Shown piece by piece: positions 32,830-46,130 of a DNA stretch of 64,000 bases. The number at the start of each line of letters is the position of its first letter. The first letter of the stretch is position 1. This DNA comes from Mytilus trossulus. Its lineage: Eukaryota > Mollusca > Bivalvia > Mytilida > Mytilidae. Below the pieces are notes generated by a model that was not told the DNA's origin, made no database searches, and saw only the letters and a list, made by a program, of their open reading frames with translations. The stretch lies in contig NC_086382.1 in assembly GCF_036588685.1 (NCBI RefSeq), positions 1,959,001 to 2,023,000 of the forward strand, written 5' to 3'. A program made the position numbers and the translations under genes.

Positions 32830-33600
32830 ATGGCCAGGTCGTTTTTTTTAAAAAACGATATGACTTATTTAATGACTTGCATGGACGGAAAATGTACAGC
32901 ACAACTAACACTTAATTTTCGGAAGCCAAGGACAATAAATAACGAAAATGTTGAAGAGCTGTATGACAAAACAAATAACACACACGTAGTTGCAAAATCC
33001 ATATATGGCCACAGTTATTTGAGGTAGAGAAAACCTAGTATTTTTAAAAACATTATACATGTGAAACGACCAATTTTAGAATGGTATTCTTAAAATCATA
33101 TCTGTAGAGAGGTATTAGCTAATGTCGCCACGTAAGTGACGATTAATAATGTTTAGAATTAAAATTTTTATCATTCATTCATCTTTATGAAAATTCGATC
33201 AAGTTTTTAAATAGCATAACGAAAAATAAATTACTCAACCCATGTTAACGTAATATACTAATTTAGATTTTTGTTCGAATTTTGATAAGATGTTGTTTAA
33301 TGTTCTAACATTTGTTTTTATTTTAACTATAACATTTATGTAGTTCACAGAACATTACTAAAGGTAAAAAAACACAGATGCCTTCAAATATAAAATATAA
33401 AGATATAAGATGATAAACTACACAGTATTGCATATATGATACTCAAGTAAAAGATAAAGTAAATAATGTCGACATTTAATGAAGGAGGAAACACATGTTT
33501 ATTTAGAAAACAGAAATAAAACATAAGTTAATATGCACGGCTGTGCTATCCTCCTTGGTAAAACACTAAAATAAGTGCCAAAAAGTGATAAAGGTGTAAC
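32830..33600. other. Upstream stretch of the fibrinogen-related gene
   Basis: AT-rich. A 65-codon open frame at 32830-33027 has no recognisable domain. Its NVEELYDKTNN phrase vaguely echoes an AVDELYDKIKT phrase at about 57898 upstream of the pseudogene's last exon, which could mean a shared ancestral segment. Not called as a gene. Confidence 0.35.
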
Positions 33601-33650
33601 ACTATTTATAAATATACAGATAAGAACTTGAGTTGCATACATGTGGTGTT

Positions 33651-33658
33651 TATATAAG
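33651..33658 (+). promoter_or_regulatory. TATA box of the fibrinogen-related gene
   Basis: TATATAAG is 114-121 bases upstream of the ATG at 33772. A cap site near 33680 would give a 5' UTR of about 90 bases with no upstream ATG followed by a long frame. Reasonable but unproven. Confidence 0.5.
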
Positions 33659-33771
33659 AAACAACCCCATATTGCGCAGAAAGTTTTCAGAAGAACAGTC
33701 TCATATCAAAACTGTGAAGAATAAATGGACTATAATTAAAAACCATAAAAAACACAAAAAACGGATTCACT

Positions 33772-36700
33772 ATGAGTGCTTTGGGAAAAATACTGTTTAT
33801 TATACAAATGTTTTTACTGGCAACTATTTATGTTGATGGTAAACCCTGTGAAAACTCAAATTCAGAATGTCAGCAGGTAAGGATGCCTTTGGTTTCGAAT
33901 AAACTAAATGCCCCACTGGTCGCCGAACTTGATGTCACGGCAATGAACAAACAATTAAAAACTTACATACGTGACGATATTGAATCAACATTTTCTGAGG
34001 ATATTAAAGGCCTGGTGAAAAAGGAGCAGGATGATATAAAGGTCTCGATGTTACAGGATTATTCGTCTAAACTAAATAAGACCAAGAAAGAATATGACAA
34101 ACACATTTCGAAAATAGTTCAGAGTCTTGAAGAAAAACAAAGTGAACTGCAGCTTGAAATATCTGATGTTAACAAAAATTTAAATGAAAGTGAATCAAGC
34201 TTAAATATAGAAATAACGAAATTGTTGAGTGGGTTTGAACAAAGACAAGAACGTTTAAAATTAGCAATGATATCGGAATACACATCTAAGATTCGACAAT
34301 CTGAAGACGCTAACAAACAAAAAATTATCGATCTTGCAAGTGAACAAAAATCTCAATTGGCTGATTTGTCACGAGAATTGAAGGAGGAATTCGTAAAAAG
34401 TACTACTAACTTGCAAACTCAAAGTAAGGAATTAGAAGAATGGAAAACAAATTTGATGGCAACATTGAATGGTAAGATTATTCTTTAAATCTATGTAATT
34501 CATCTATGTCTAAACTTTGAATAAAAGTTAAACTATAAGATATACCTACAGTAGCTGAATGTGCAGTGTCCGTAATTTTAGCCATAAATGAAACTAAATC
34601 ATCTGTTGTATGAAATCGTATCAGTGGGCAGTTGGGTTGAGTACACCTATCGATCTTTTAAATAAACTTCTTGTAAAAAGTTGCAAATTCAACATTGAAG
34701 TTATATCTTGAATTTTTTTTTATTGGTATTGATATCAATTATTTTATTAAATATTTCTGACTATACATGTAGATCATTTGAATATACATATGCGCATGTT
34801 TGGCTCTACACTCTATCGATACATGCAGGTGATTTTTTTCGGAGGGTTATAGCGACTTTACACTAAATTCATTGAACGATGGATGTGTACTGAATGCTAT
34901 CTAAATCTTAGATATATGATATAGTTGCAATTAGGTTTTGACTATCTCTCAGAAATTGTTAGTGCTCTCTAATCTAAACATAGTGTTTTTTTGTGGGGGA
35001 GCATTTAATAAAATTGAGAAAGGACAACAATTCGACCATAGAACAGACAATAACCGAAGGCCACAAATGGGTCCACGTCTAACCTAAACATTGTGTGTGT
35101 ATCTATTTGATGATTTACGCCCTTTTTAGCAGATGCTGATATTTTGTTTGTACTAGTACCTCGCAAAGGGGGGGGGGGGGGGGGTTGGCGGAAACAAAAA
35201 AGTATAAAAAAACCGCCATGTTCTGCTTGAAACTGGTTTTCGTTTGTTGATGTGTAACAAATTTCAATACATCTGCATGCATGCTGTGATCTTAAAGTAT
35301 CACTGTCTGTTGAATCACGAGCCTGCTACAAAAAATGAAACAACAGAACAGATAGTTAAACTAATTTTTTCAAAAAAAGTAGTAAGCATTATTTATTCAT
35401 TTTTTTACAGAGAATTATGCACCCCTGAGATACAAAGACTGTGGTTATATGAAAACAAAGCCAAGTGGGGTATATACCATATATCCTGATGATTTTAACG
35501 GAATAAAGGCTTACTGTGATATGTCTACTGATGGAGGAGGTTGGACGGTATGTTTAATTGTTTCTTAAACAGATAATGCAACATTATTTCTAACTATTTT
35601 CTATTTTCAACTTAAAAATTAATGTTGCTTCCATAATATTTTGAATTCAAATTTATAGTAAGTCTTATAGAGATGATAAGCGATTCTTGCGTACATAGTT
35701 ATAAGTGAAGTATATTTGATGATTTTTTTAAAATCTCCTTGAAACCAAAAGCGTGTCAGATTAATCATTATATGTGATAAATTGTGTGTAATTAAAAATT
35801 GTAGACACACTTAAAAGTGTTATGTTTAGGCAAAGTAAAATGAATCAGGAATTACACCTCGACGACTGAAACACAACCAGCTGACAAACCAGTTCATACG
35901 AAACACGTGCACCAATCATACTCTGTGCAGTAATGTTTTTACGTCAGACATTCCCATTGCTTCTTACCACTGTAGTTAAATGAAAAAAACAAAATGACTT
36001 TTTCTTAAATATGACAGTGATTATAAAGGGAATTCACTTATGATAATGTATAGAAATCGTACTAACGTACTACGTAATCATTGTGTAAGTAGTTTTATTG
36101 ATCATTACGTGTTTCGACCATAGTGTACACACAATGTATGCATTAATGAACGTTTCATGTTTTCGGTGAGTATTTAGTTGAAACGTTATCATCTACTCTT
36201 CGTGGCATATTTCATCTTTGAAAAATCTGCTGTTTTAAGTGAAACACGAAAGATATTAAGATTCCTTTCATACGATTGTAGGTTATTCAAAGAAGAATAG
36301 ACGGAACAACGAGTTTTGACAGGGACTGGGTTGAATATAAGGAAGGCTTTGGCGATCCACAGAAGGAATACTGGCTTGGTAGGTGCCATTTTAGTTAATC
36401 GTATTATAGCAATATTGGTACTTGACGTATTCGCTTCTCATCTTTCTTTTCTTGAACCTATTCCTTAAATCATTTCAAGTTGTATATGTTATTTTTTTAA
36501 ATTGAGCCAATATCTCTAAAAAAAATGTTTTGGTTACGATCTGATTTGCTTCAAAAACAAATTATGTCGGGAAGCAGAAGATGAAAATCTGAAAATCAAA
36601 GTGTTCCAATGAAACGAAATGTTGAATCATTTAATGTTTTGTTACATAAGACTTTATTCCGCTTTCGATCATTTAAAACAATATAATGCAGTCAAGGCTT

Positions 36701-39119
36701 AACACATAAAGAGAGGCGAAAGAATAATCACAATTTACCCATACAAATGATAAAAAAAATTTAATCAGCATATTGCTTTGCATATAAATTAATTTGTTGG
36801 TTATCAATAGTAAGGTAAGCAAATGTGTGTCAGGAGCCTGTAATTCAGTGGTTGTCGTTTGTTTATGTGTTACATATTTGTTTTTCGTTCAATTTTTTAC
36901 ATAAATAAGGCCGTTAGTTTTCTCGTTTGAATTGTTTTACATTGTCTTATCGGGGCCTTTTATAGCTGACTATGCGGTATGGGCTTTGCTCATTGTTGAA
37001 GGCCGTAATGTGACCTATAGTTGTTAATGTTTGTGTCATTTTGGTCTTTTGTGGATAGTTGTCTCATTGGCAATCATACCATATCTTCTTTTTATGTGTT
37101 ATTCATTATTGAAAATATGCATTTTACATTGTTTCATGGGTAAATTTGAATTAAAATAACACCAATGTCATATTACATTACAGGTAACAAATATCTAAAC
37201 CTTCTTACAACTAATGGTAAATACGAACTAAGAGTTGATCTAACGGATACTAACAACAAGATGACATATGCTTTGTATAAGACATTTACAGTTAGTGACG
37301 AGAATTCACAATATAAACTTACCATTGCGAGATATAGTGGAACTGCTGGTAAGTTTTATTAAATGCAGTAGTGTGTATTTATTGAAGATTTAAACAGGAA
37401 GTAGAGAATGTGTTAAAAGCTTTTTTGTGTTTTCATGAGTTAACCTCTTAAAAAGTTTTATACAAACGAAAATTGAGACATGATAGTTATCAAAGGTACC
37501 AGGATTATAATCATGAGACAAGAATTAAACAACATTTATAGACAACGATTTAAATGGCTTATAAACTAATGCAACTCTTGGTAAATGCATTACCAGAAGT
37601 TTACAGTTTTGCATTGAGTCGATTGCGATATTGAAAAAAAACATTAAAAAAATCTTGCTGATTGCATATCACCGTCCGGTCTAAAAAGATTTATTCAATT
37701 AGGCAGACGACACATTTTTTAACTTTAAGAAGTTTGGTAGCGAGGCGAGAGATACCAGAGGGACAGGAATGGACTCTTATAATTCATGTGTGTTGGTTGA
37801 TCGATAAACAAACACACACAACAGATAACGTATTGAACAATTAGCAATATACAATGTAGTTAATGCTTTGAAATGGTATGAATACATTCATAATATATAT
37901 AAAACGATGCTTTAATGAATTAAAAATGCACAAATCAATTAAATTAGAACATTTTGTATCATGCTGTAAATTCTGATTCTCAAGAGAGTCAACTTATAAA
38001 TGTAGCATTAAAATAAAATATGGGCAAATGTTACCAGAGGAACAGTCAAACTCATAAAACGAAAACAAACTGACCACGCCATGGTTAAAAATTAACAAGA
38101 AACAGAAAAACACCATAAATAAAATTTTGTTCAACAATGAAATTCTACTTGATTTAATATGGATAACATTGTATCTACAAATATATTTTCAGAAACATCG
38201 TTCAGTTGTTATTTATCTTAAAAATAATGTTTTAACCCTTAAAGCCGTTACATAACAAGCGACACAGATACATGTGTTTCGTGTTGTCTCGTATATTGTG
38301 GGCAGATAAGGTCTTTTTTTATCATACGAATTTAACAATTATTGTTTTATTTTGACTGTAGATACAAACAGCAACAATGAAAAAACAGTCTATACCCCCA
38401 ACCCACCCAATAGGTCAATTAAAGTAAAGACTGTTTAGGTTTGAACGATAATACAGCATAACAAACATGTTTATTATTTGTCAGTGTATAGAGTCATTAC
38501 CCTGGTTAACCTTTAGTTGACTTCTCAATATTTAGTAAGACGATGTTTTATATGAAGTAATAGTTTAACCGTTAATGCCGTTGCATAACAAACAAGGCAT
38601 ATATATTTGTTTCATGTTTTATCGTATATTGCGGACAGATACCGTCTTCTTTTTCCTTTTCCATAACAAATGTTGTATCTTTTTGGCTGTAGATAAAAAC
38701 AACAAAAAGTTAAAAAAAAGTCCATAAAACCAAACTAAATATTAAAATAAAGTGAAGACTGTTCAGGCCTGAGACGGCACAACATGAGATAAGATTACTT
38801 ACATGTATATAATTTGTTAGTGTATTGCGTCATTCAACAAGTTTGCCTTTGATTGCATCTCAATATGTAGTAAAAAGATATTTTATACGTTATTGTTTTT
38901 TTTTAAGGTGATTGGATGGCATACAACAACGGTATGAAATTCACCACTAAGGATCGTGATCATGATACTAACAGAGGTAACTGTGCTAAAACGTATGGTA
39001 GTTGGTGGCATGGTTCCTGTAGTTATGCAGAACTGAATCGTGACATGACAAAGAATAAACTGAATTGGCTTAAATATAATTACATCAAGTCAAGTATGAT
39101 GATCAGACAAATTATGTAA
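33772..39119 (+). CDS. Secreted coiled-coil fibrinogen-related protein (FReD), five exons
   Basis: Exons: 33772-34471, 35411-35547, 36282-36378, 37184-37348 and 38908-39119. All have GT donors and AG acceptors, in phase order 1, 0, 1, 1, giving 436 residues. Residues 1-22 are a signal peptide ([11 protein letters not shown] core). Residues 55-230 are charged heptad-like coiled coil. Residues 234-436 are a fibrinogen-related domain: YKDCG at 241-245, SGVYTIYP 252-259, [12 protein letters not shown] 268-279, [12 protein letters not shown] then [17 protein letters not shown], and a KDRDHD calcium-site stretch 381-386. Cys 244/269 and 392/404 are placed as the two family disulphides. Such proteins are usually secreted oligomeric lectins that bind acetylated sugars or microbes; that role is inference. 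The last stretch is short and loses the usual W-x-G-x-x-Y-S-L-K form (here [11 protein letters not shown]). Introns carry repeats (R1 in intron 3, a 333-bp tandem pair in intron 4). No collagen segment is present. Confidence 0.9.
35168..35184 (+). repeat. Poly-G tract in FReD intron 1
   Basis: Seventeen uninterrupted G, about 225 bp upstream of the exon 2 acceptor. The length may be affected by sequencing error. Confidence 0.8.
36822..37096 (+). repeat. Dispersed repeat R1 in FReD intron 3
   Basis: A well-preserved plus copy inside the intron, ending about 90 bp before exon 4. It is in the same orientation as the gene. Confidence 0.75.
38025..38115 (-). repeat. Naiad-type 3' UTR fragment in FReD intron 4
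   Basis: Contains ACCAGAGGAACAGTCAAACT and CTGACCACGCCATGGTTAAA, matching the tail at 30815-30890. It is short and 5'-truncated. Confidence 0.6.
38231..38896 (+). repeat. 333-bp tandem duplication in FReD intron 4
   Basis: Two diverged units start at TTTAACCCTTAAAGCCGTT (38231) and TTTAACCGTTAATGCCGTT (38564). Both continue with CGTATATTG.GG.CAGATA and end near AATAT.TAGTAA.A.GAT. The second abuts the exon 5 acceptor. Confidence 0.75.
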
Positions 39120-39260
39120 AGAAAATGTTTGCCATACAGATCAATATTAATCAATATTGGAATAGGATCACGTTCTGATACTAGTAATACAATACATCGT
39201 GATTTGCATATATATTATAATTGTTTTAAATCAACTATAATGTTCAGAAACTGCTTGAAA

Positions 39261-39285
39261 AATAAATGCATAAAATTATAATAAA
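39261..39285 (+). terminator. Polyadenylation signals of the FReD gene
   Basis: AATAAA occurs at 39261-39266 and 39280-39285, about 145-165 bases after the stop codon. Confidence 0.55.
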
Positions 39286-39289
39286 GTGT

Positions 39290-40345
39290 AAGAAACCTGT
39301 ATTATTTATTGTATCCCATAGATCAGATTGACAATTGTTAAAACAATCAACCCTAGGTGAACTCTTTTATTAACGTTAGCTCAATGAATTGTTGACCATA
39401 ATAATAAAATGTATGTGAGAAATATATAAATCTAGTTACAATAAATTAACATTTATGTCGGTGTTTTTGAAATGACACACATCTTCTAGTCTTTAATGCA
39501 CACGTTTTTCAATCAAATAAAACATTAATTAAAAGAAAGTAATTACAACGAGTCCAATAAAAAATCAATACATGATTTCATAACAAAAGACTAATCATCA
39601 CAGAGTAGGTCTTACAGATTATCCTTCAACTACATTTGATACATCAATACTTGCGAAACGCCAAGTGGCAACTATTTGACAGTTTCCGGGATTAAACACA
39701 TTCAATATAAGCGTATTGAAAATTATAATGTGAATTGGAGAAACCAAGAAATTAGTCACAGCTATGTCTTTACGTGTGACTAATAAATACGAGGAATTCA
39801 CAAACATAACCAAATAGACGCAGCTTTCCCCAAAGGTCAAGTTCGTCAAGTTTAAACAGTCAAATAATATACAACTATTCAGTACGGTGCTATGTTAATC
39901 TTTATAGTTTATTGCGACTGACTAGCGTTTCGTTGACATATACATGTTATTCATCATAGGCGTTAGAATCAATATACATGAAAAAACGACATTATATCAA
40001 TTTGTAACTAAGATATTTCAAAATTAAAAAGAGCGTCCATATCCTGCCTCATTCAGCTAATGCAGTCATCTTTAGAGTAGAACATAGATTATCATTGTTG
40101 CGTTTCAGTTGTTCGTAGGACGATGTGACAAATAACAGTACATACAATTTAGAAAACTAAAGACCGAGCTACACGAACCCAACCAATTACCGGAGATACA
40201 GATGGGTGCGGTTCTTACCTTGACAAAAGTTAACTTAGAGTTAACTTGTTGACTGCTGTCTAAGTTAACTTGAGAATTTTTAAGCAGTCAAGCAAGTAAA
40301 CTTCGTCGTTGGTTGACCAGACCTACGGTCTGCCTTTTTAGGACT
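39290..40345. other. Gene-free stretch
   Basis: No supported gene. Near 40220-40300 the phrase GTTAACTT is repeated four times in both orientations, giving small hairpins. Confidence 0.4.
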
Positions 40346-40350
40346 GCTGC

Positions 40351-40574
40351 AGACCTATCGACAAGTCTGCTCCAGACCAGACCTGTCGACAAGTCTGCTC
40401 CAGACCAGTCCTGAGGACAGGTATGTCCCAGACCAGACCTGTGGACAAGTCAGCTTTTGACAAGTCCTGATGACAGGTCTGCCTCAGACCAGACCTGTGG
40501 ACAAGTCTGCTTCTGACCAGACCTGTGGACAAGTCTGTTATTGACCAGACCTGAGGACAGGTCTGCTTATGACA
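40351..40574. repeat. 28-bp minisatellite, eight units
   Basis: Exactly 224 bp, i.e. eight 28-bp units built on AGACCTGTCGACAAGTCTGC then TCCAGACC. Later units alternate GTGGACAAG and GAGGACAGG variants. A minus-strand open frame (40338-40598) reads through it because the unit tolerates it; I do not regard it as a gene. Confidence 0.85.
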
Positions 40575-41639
40575 GTTTATCGTTATAAGAGTTTTCATAT
40601 CAGACTTGAACTTTAATTAAAATACGTAAACAACTTTCGCATTGTTTTTCCACAGATATCATTTATTATTTACTCGGTAGACTTTACTAGATATTATACA
40701 AATTCTCTTTTTTTATTTGATATACATGTATTCTTAAATGAATAGAAAAATGCCTATACAATCACATAGAGTGTTGTTTTTTTTTTGAAGGCGGATAGAA
40801 AGGTTGTCCAACGCTTCGGAGCAATATTCACGGGATATCAACAACATTGTGGACGTTGCTTCGTTCCCCAATTTCTACCTGTCACTTCCTTAATTTTACT
40901 TTATGCGTAAATTTGTACATGCATGGATATTTCATTGTTTTTCAACTTGTTTGCATTGAATTTACTATTCTATTTTCCGCAGAATATTCTAACAGAAATT
41001 GTACAGTGTCCGTAAGCATACGGTGTGGTAAAACTATCAACAATCTCGTCAAATTCGTCAGATTAATCAAGAGATTTATCATTTGTCTTTGCTTTGAGAT
41101 ATGGGACGTCCCAGAATTATACTCAATACACACTTTAATGAAATAGTTGCCACTTGAGGTTTAACCATAATCAAAATCAATCAACCGACATAATAGATAA
41201 ACAGTATACTATTCAAAGAAGAGAACCGTTTTTATTAAATCATTGTAACTAGCTATAGGGTAGTATTTACAAATGAATACACCTTAATATAGCTATTTGT
41301 CCGCCATTGCTGGATATCACACAGGTTCCCGTAAAATTTGGATGTCATCAAACAAAATATCTGACGCCACAATTGAAAAGTGATTGTTGTATGCTTTGAA
41401 ATAGGAAGGCGTCCCAGAAAAAAATAAAAATAGCCTTGCCAGACGTCATAATTATTTGGACAATAATCAGACGTGTCAGTTTTGGTACTTTGATGATGCG
41501 GCATAACAGTTTTGTTTTACACACCATCATGAACTACTATATATGTAGTGACTGTTATTTTGAATAAAGAGATGAAATGCTGACACTCTCATGTTATGCA
41601 GAATTTTTGTTGCATTTATATAGTTTACCAATATTATTG

Positions 41640-43955
41640 ATTACATGTACATTTATGGTCCTAATAAAAACTCCTGATATCAAAAACATTGCTGATCAAC
41701 TATGCAGGTAAATAAAATTTACAATTTAAAGTTCACATATGGTCAGTTTTGGTCGATGCAGTCAAATACTTTTGTAGTAAAGTCAGCATGGAGGTATCAA
41801 AACTACTGAAATTTTGTAACATATTTCAATATTTTGAGTAAAAGGAGGACATGCTGGTATCTTAAATTTATGCGAACAAAACTTTGTTGTTATTATATTG
41901 CAATATTGCTGTCGATTATAATTATACATTGAATCCCAACATTAAAAATATGGTCACTTTTGGTCAATGCGGTCAAATAATTTTGTTGTACAAGTAAGCT
42001 TGAGGTATGAAAACTACTGACAATTTGTTACGTATCAGTATTTTGAGTAAAAAGAGGACATGCTGGCACCCTAAACTTATGTGAATAAAAATTTGTTCTT
42101 ATTATATTGGAATATTGCTGTTCATTGTATTCTACATTGAATCCTGAAATAAAAAATATGGCTGATTTACTATGCGGGTATATAGATTTACAAATTAAAG
42201 TGCATATTTGGTCAATACGGTCAAAAAATTTTGTTGTACAAGTCAGTATGAGGTATCAAAACTACTGAAATTTTGTTACGTTTCAGTATTTTGAGTGAAA
42301 AGAGAACATGTTGGCACCCTAAATTTATGCGAACAAGAATTTGTTCTTATGATATTGCAATATTGCTATCCACTGTATCATACATTGAATCTTGACATAA
42401 AAAATATGGCTGATTTACTATACGGGTATATAGATTTACAAATTAATGTGCACAATATGGTCAGTTTTGGTCAATGCGGTCAAAAAATTTGGTTGTACAA
42501 GTAAGCTTGAGGTATGAAAACTACTGAAAATGTGTTTCGTATCAGTATTTTGAGTAAAAAGAGGACATGCTGGCACCCTAAACTTATGTGAATAAAAATT
42601 TGTTCTTATTATATTGGATTATTGCTATTCATAATATTCTACATTGAATCCTGAAATAAAAAATATGGCTGATTTACTATGCGGGTATATAGATTTACAA
42701 ATTAAAGTGCATATTTGGTCAATACGGTCAAAAAATGTTGTTGTACAAGTCAGTATGAGGTATCAAAACTACTGAAATTTTGTTACGTTTCAGTATTTTG
42801 AGTGAAAAGAGAACATGCTGGCACCCTAAATTTATGCGAACAAGAATTTGTTCTTATGATATTGCAATATTGCTATCCACTGTATCATACATTGAATCTT
42901 GACATAAAAAATATGGCTGATTTACTATACGGGTATATAGATTTACAAATTAATGTGCACAATATGGTCAGTTTTGGTCAATGCGGTCAAAAAATTTTGT
43001 TGTACAAGTAAGCTTCAGGTATGAAAACTACTGAACATTTGTTTCGTATCAGTATTTTGAGTAAAAAGAGGACATGCTGGCACCCTAAATTTATGCGAAC
43101 AAAACTTTGTTGTTTTTATATTGCAATATTGCTGTCGATTATAATTATACATTGAATCCCAACATTAAAAATATGGCTGATTAACTATGCTGGTACATGT
43201 ATATAGATTTACAATTTAAAGTTCACATATGGTCACTTTTGGTCAATGCGGTCAAATAAGTTTGTTGTACAAGTAAGCTTGAGATATGAAAACTACTGAA
43301 AATTTGTTACGTATCAGTATTTTGAGTAAAAAGAGGACATGCTGGCACCCTAAACTTATGTGAATTAAAATTTGTTCTTATTACATTGTATATTGGAATA
43401 TTGCTGTTCATTGTATTATACATTAATTCCTGACATAAAAAATATGGCTGATTTACTATGCGGGTATATAGATTTACAAATTAAAGTGCACATATGGTCA
43501 GTTTTGGTCAATGCGGTCAAATAATTTTGTTGTACAAGTAAGCCTGAGGTATGAATACTACTGAAAATTTGATACTTATCAGTATTTTGAGTAAAAGAGG
43601 ACATGCTGGCTACCTAACTTTATGTGAACAAAAATTTGTTCTTATTATATTGGAATATTGCTGTTCATTGTATTATACATTGAATCCTGACATAGAAAAT
43701 ATGGCTGATTTACTATGCGGGTATATAGATTTACAAATTAAAGTGCACATATGGTCAGTTTTGGTCAATGCGATCAAATAATTTTGTTGTACAAGTAAGC
43801 TTGAGGTATCAAAACTACTGAAATTTTGTTACGTATCAGTATTTTGAGAAAAAAGAGAACATGCTGGCACCCTAAATTTATGCAAACAAGAATTTTTTCT
43901 TATGATATTGCAATATTGCTATCCACTGTATCATACATTGAATCCTGACATATAT
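41640..43955. repeat. Satellite of ~250-265-bp units, nine copies
   Basis: The landmark ATGCTGGCACC (or close variant) begins near 41851, 42061, 42308, 42567, 42815, 43074, 43339, 43603 and 43861; after the first, intervals are 247-265 bp. Each unit also holds TATGGCTGATT.ACTATGC, TCAGTTTTGGTCAATGCGGT and TTGTTGTACAAGT. Units 42295-42801 and 42802-43308 form near-identical 507-bp dimers, so there is a higher-order period. Short open frames (42295-42504, 42802-43011) are repeat-borne. Confidence 0.9.
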
Positions 43956-44098
43956 TAGGTTCTCTGGTAGAATACGCAGTGCCTGCTCTACAGTCGTGTC
44001 GATCGCGTTATTCAAAACCCGGTTATACGTCTAATATAAAGGTCACATTTCCAGAGAAGATGACGAGGTGGTGATTATTATAATTTTATCATAGCTCT

Positions 44099-44170
44099 CG
44101 TCTTATGCGAAAAAAATATTAAAAAGAAGTCAACCAATTCGTGCTGGTGTCCGTAAAATTTCTTTTGAAA
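44099..44170 (-). repeat. Remnant of Naiad-type polymerase C-terminus
   Basis: The minus strand reads KKFYGHQHELVD, matching KFYGRHHELVDRYG at 31130-31170; the plus strand has GTCAACCAATTCGTGCTGG. Very short and decayed. Confidence 0.5.
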
Positions 44171-44383
44171 TCGTAATTGTTTCAAATATGAAATGCAGAA
44201 AATATACAAAACATTATCTCTCCTGGAAGAAACACAATATACAAACTTCATTATATGCTGGAAGTATATCAAAAGAAAAATATTTAGGTAGATTCTTTTT
44301 ACTTTTTTTTTAAATTGCAGACAAACACCATGTACAATCATTGCCATTTTTAAGAATACGGATACATGAGTTTATGTTGTGTA

Positions 44384-44933
44384 TTAAGGGGGCTCGCGGG
44401 TCTAAATGAATATTTTTATTGAATATAGGATTTCGCTATATTTTTCTATAAATGAACTATTCTTATTCTTAATAGAAAAATGAAATAAAAAAATGGGGTC
44501 ATCGTTCATTTACAAACACAATCTGCCTTTGAAAGACGCATACTGTTTTGATAATGTCCTTTTTTCTGTTGAACTATTAGAAGAAATAGCGGTAATAAGA
44601 ACTCAATTACATAAATCGCTTAAATTTTACTATTATTTAGTTTATGAGCTTATTTGAAAACAACAATAATAAACATAGGTCACCGATGAGTTAAATTAAA
44701 TAAAGATATTTCAACTTTTATGCCATAAATGGCATGTTTGCATCAAAGGGAGATACTTTAGAGCTTTTTCACGGATATCGTCATTTTCAAAATCACCTTG
44801 GGTGAACACGTATTGATATTTTGGAATGTTTTTTTGTACCATATGATAAAGTAACAACTACGCGAGGTGCTTAATAAAATTTGTAATGGTTTTTTTTTTC
44901 TTCTAAAAATCTTATACCCGCAAGCCTCCTTAA
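44384..44933. mobile_element. TTAA-flanked MITE, family M4
   Basis: TTAA at 44384-44387 and 44930-44933 borders about 542 bp with 14-bp terminal inverted repeats. GGGGGCTCGCGGGT on the left and the complement of ACCCGCAAGCCTCC on the right match at 12 of 14 positions. AT-rich, non-coding interior. A piggyBac-like non-autonomous element is the likeliest type. Confidence 0.75.
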
Positions 44934-44934
44934 G

Positions 44935-46130
44935 TGCTAGTCTGCCTAAGAATCAGGCAGTGGGGAAAACATGACAAAAAAAACCCCACCTAATTTGACA
45001 TTGATTTCAGTTCATAAAATGTAGTTATGCACAAAAATAACATTCATTACCATTTTCTGTTCTGGGAATAGAAGATACAATTTGGTTGAAATGCACTAGA
45101 AATTAACGAATAAGGGGGAATAACTCTATAATTTGCTATCATTCTTACCAATGTTCTAACCAAGTTATTTGATATTACCAGACACACACAGACAAAAGAC
45201 CAATTATTTTTAACTCGGGATAATGGTTAGTATTAAATAGCATGATTAGCTCGGTGGGTTTTTTCTTATCATGTTTTGATTTTTACCTAAATTGCCTGAT
45301 TCTGATTCTAAAAAGACTGGCACTTAAGTATGATATATGCCTTATCAACATTTGCAAGTACACAGCTATTTCGCAAACAGGATAAGTTAACAGAGAAACA
45401 CTCCTATATAATATGATGGAAATGAATATAAAACATGTTTTTTATAGTTAAGTGGAGTGAAGATACCCTTTTTTAGCTGTCGTAAAATCTCGATTGTCCT
45501 CGAATATAAGTCGAAATTAGTCTTTATGTTATACAGATTTTATCAATGACATGGCATTAAAGTTGGATCTCTGTCGGGATCGGCAAAATCGGGACTCTGT
45601 CGGGACAACTTCAGTCGTTTTGTACCATGCACAAGATAGAAATCGAATAAGAATCAGATTGTGAACAGGATAATCTGGACAAACTCGATTAGAAAGGGGT
45701 GAATTCGGACGCGCCATGGACAATATACGATTGTTCTGAGTCGTGATTCAATATTTTTTTGTACAAATTTTGATTAATGTTTGAATTTCAACCCACAATT
45801 CACAGAATCTTTAACAAACTTTTGACAATTCCTTTTTGATCGGGCAGTAAAAATCGGGAATGTGTGACCCTAGTTAAAGTACGCATTGAGGTCATGGTCA
45901 TATCGCAAAGGTCGCTGAACCATCGTAGCGACAGCGACGTTACTACAACCGTACTACGACTATTACGTTCTACCCACGACCCAACAATGATTCCACTACG
46001 ACTATACTATAATTAAAATACGCTGTTCAAGTCCATAGTACGATTCTATCACACGCATGTAATCCGTGTCACACTTTTCTTATGTCATGACTACGTTCAT
46101 ACTATTACTATTAAATTATGAAATTTGACA
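44935..46130. other. Gene-free stretch with a TACGA-type array
   Basis: No supported gene. 45570-45720 has repeated phrases (TCTGTCGGGA twice, GGACAA several times). The 45944-46001 array is listed separately. Confidence 0.4.
45944..46001 (+). repeat. Short phased array, TACGAC-like core
   Basis: Cores TACAA, TACGA, TACGT, CACGA, AATGA and TACGA start at 45944, 45955, 45964, 45975, 45986 and 45997, at spacings of 11, 9, 11, 11 and 11 bp. It resembles 31804-31885. Confidence 0.6.

Noticed and set aside
40338..40598. 86-codon minus frame with repeating DLSTGLV-type motif
   Set aside because: Produced by the 28-bp minisatellite.
42295..43011. Two 69-codon frames of near-identical sequence
   Set aside because: They are parts of the satellite monomer, 507 bp apart; other monomers have the frame broken.
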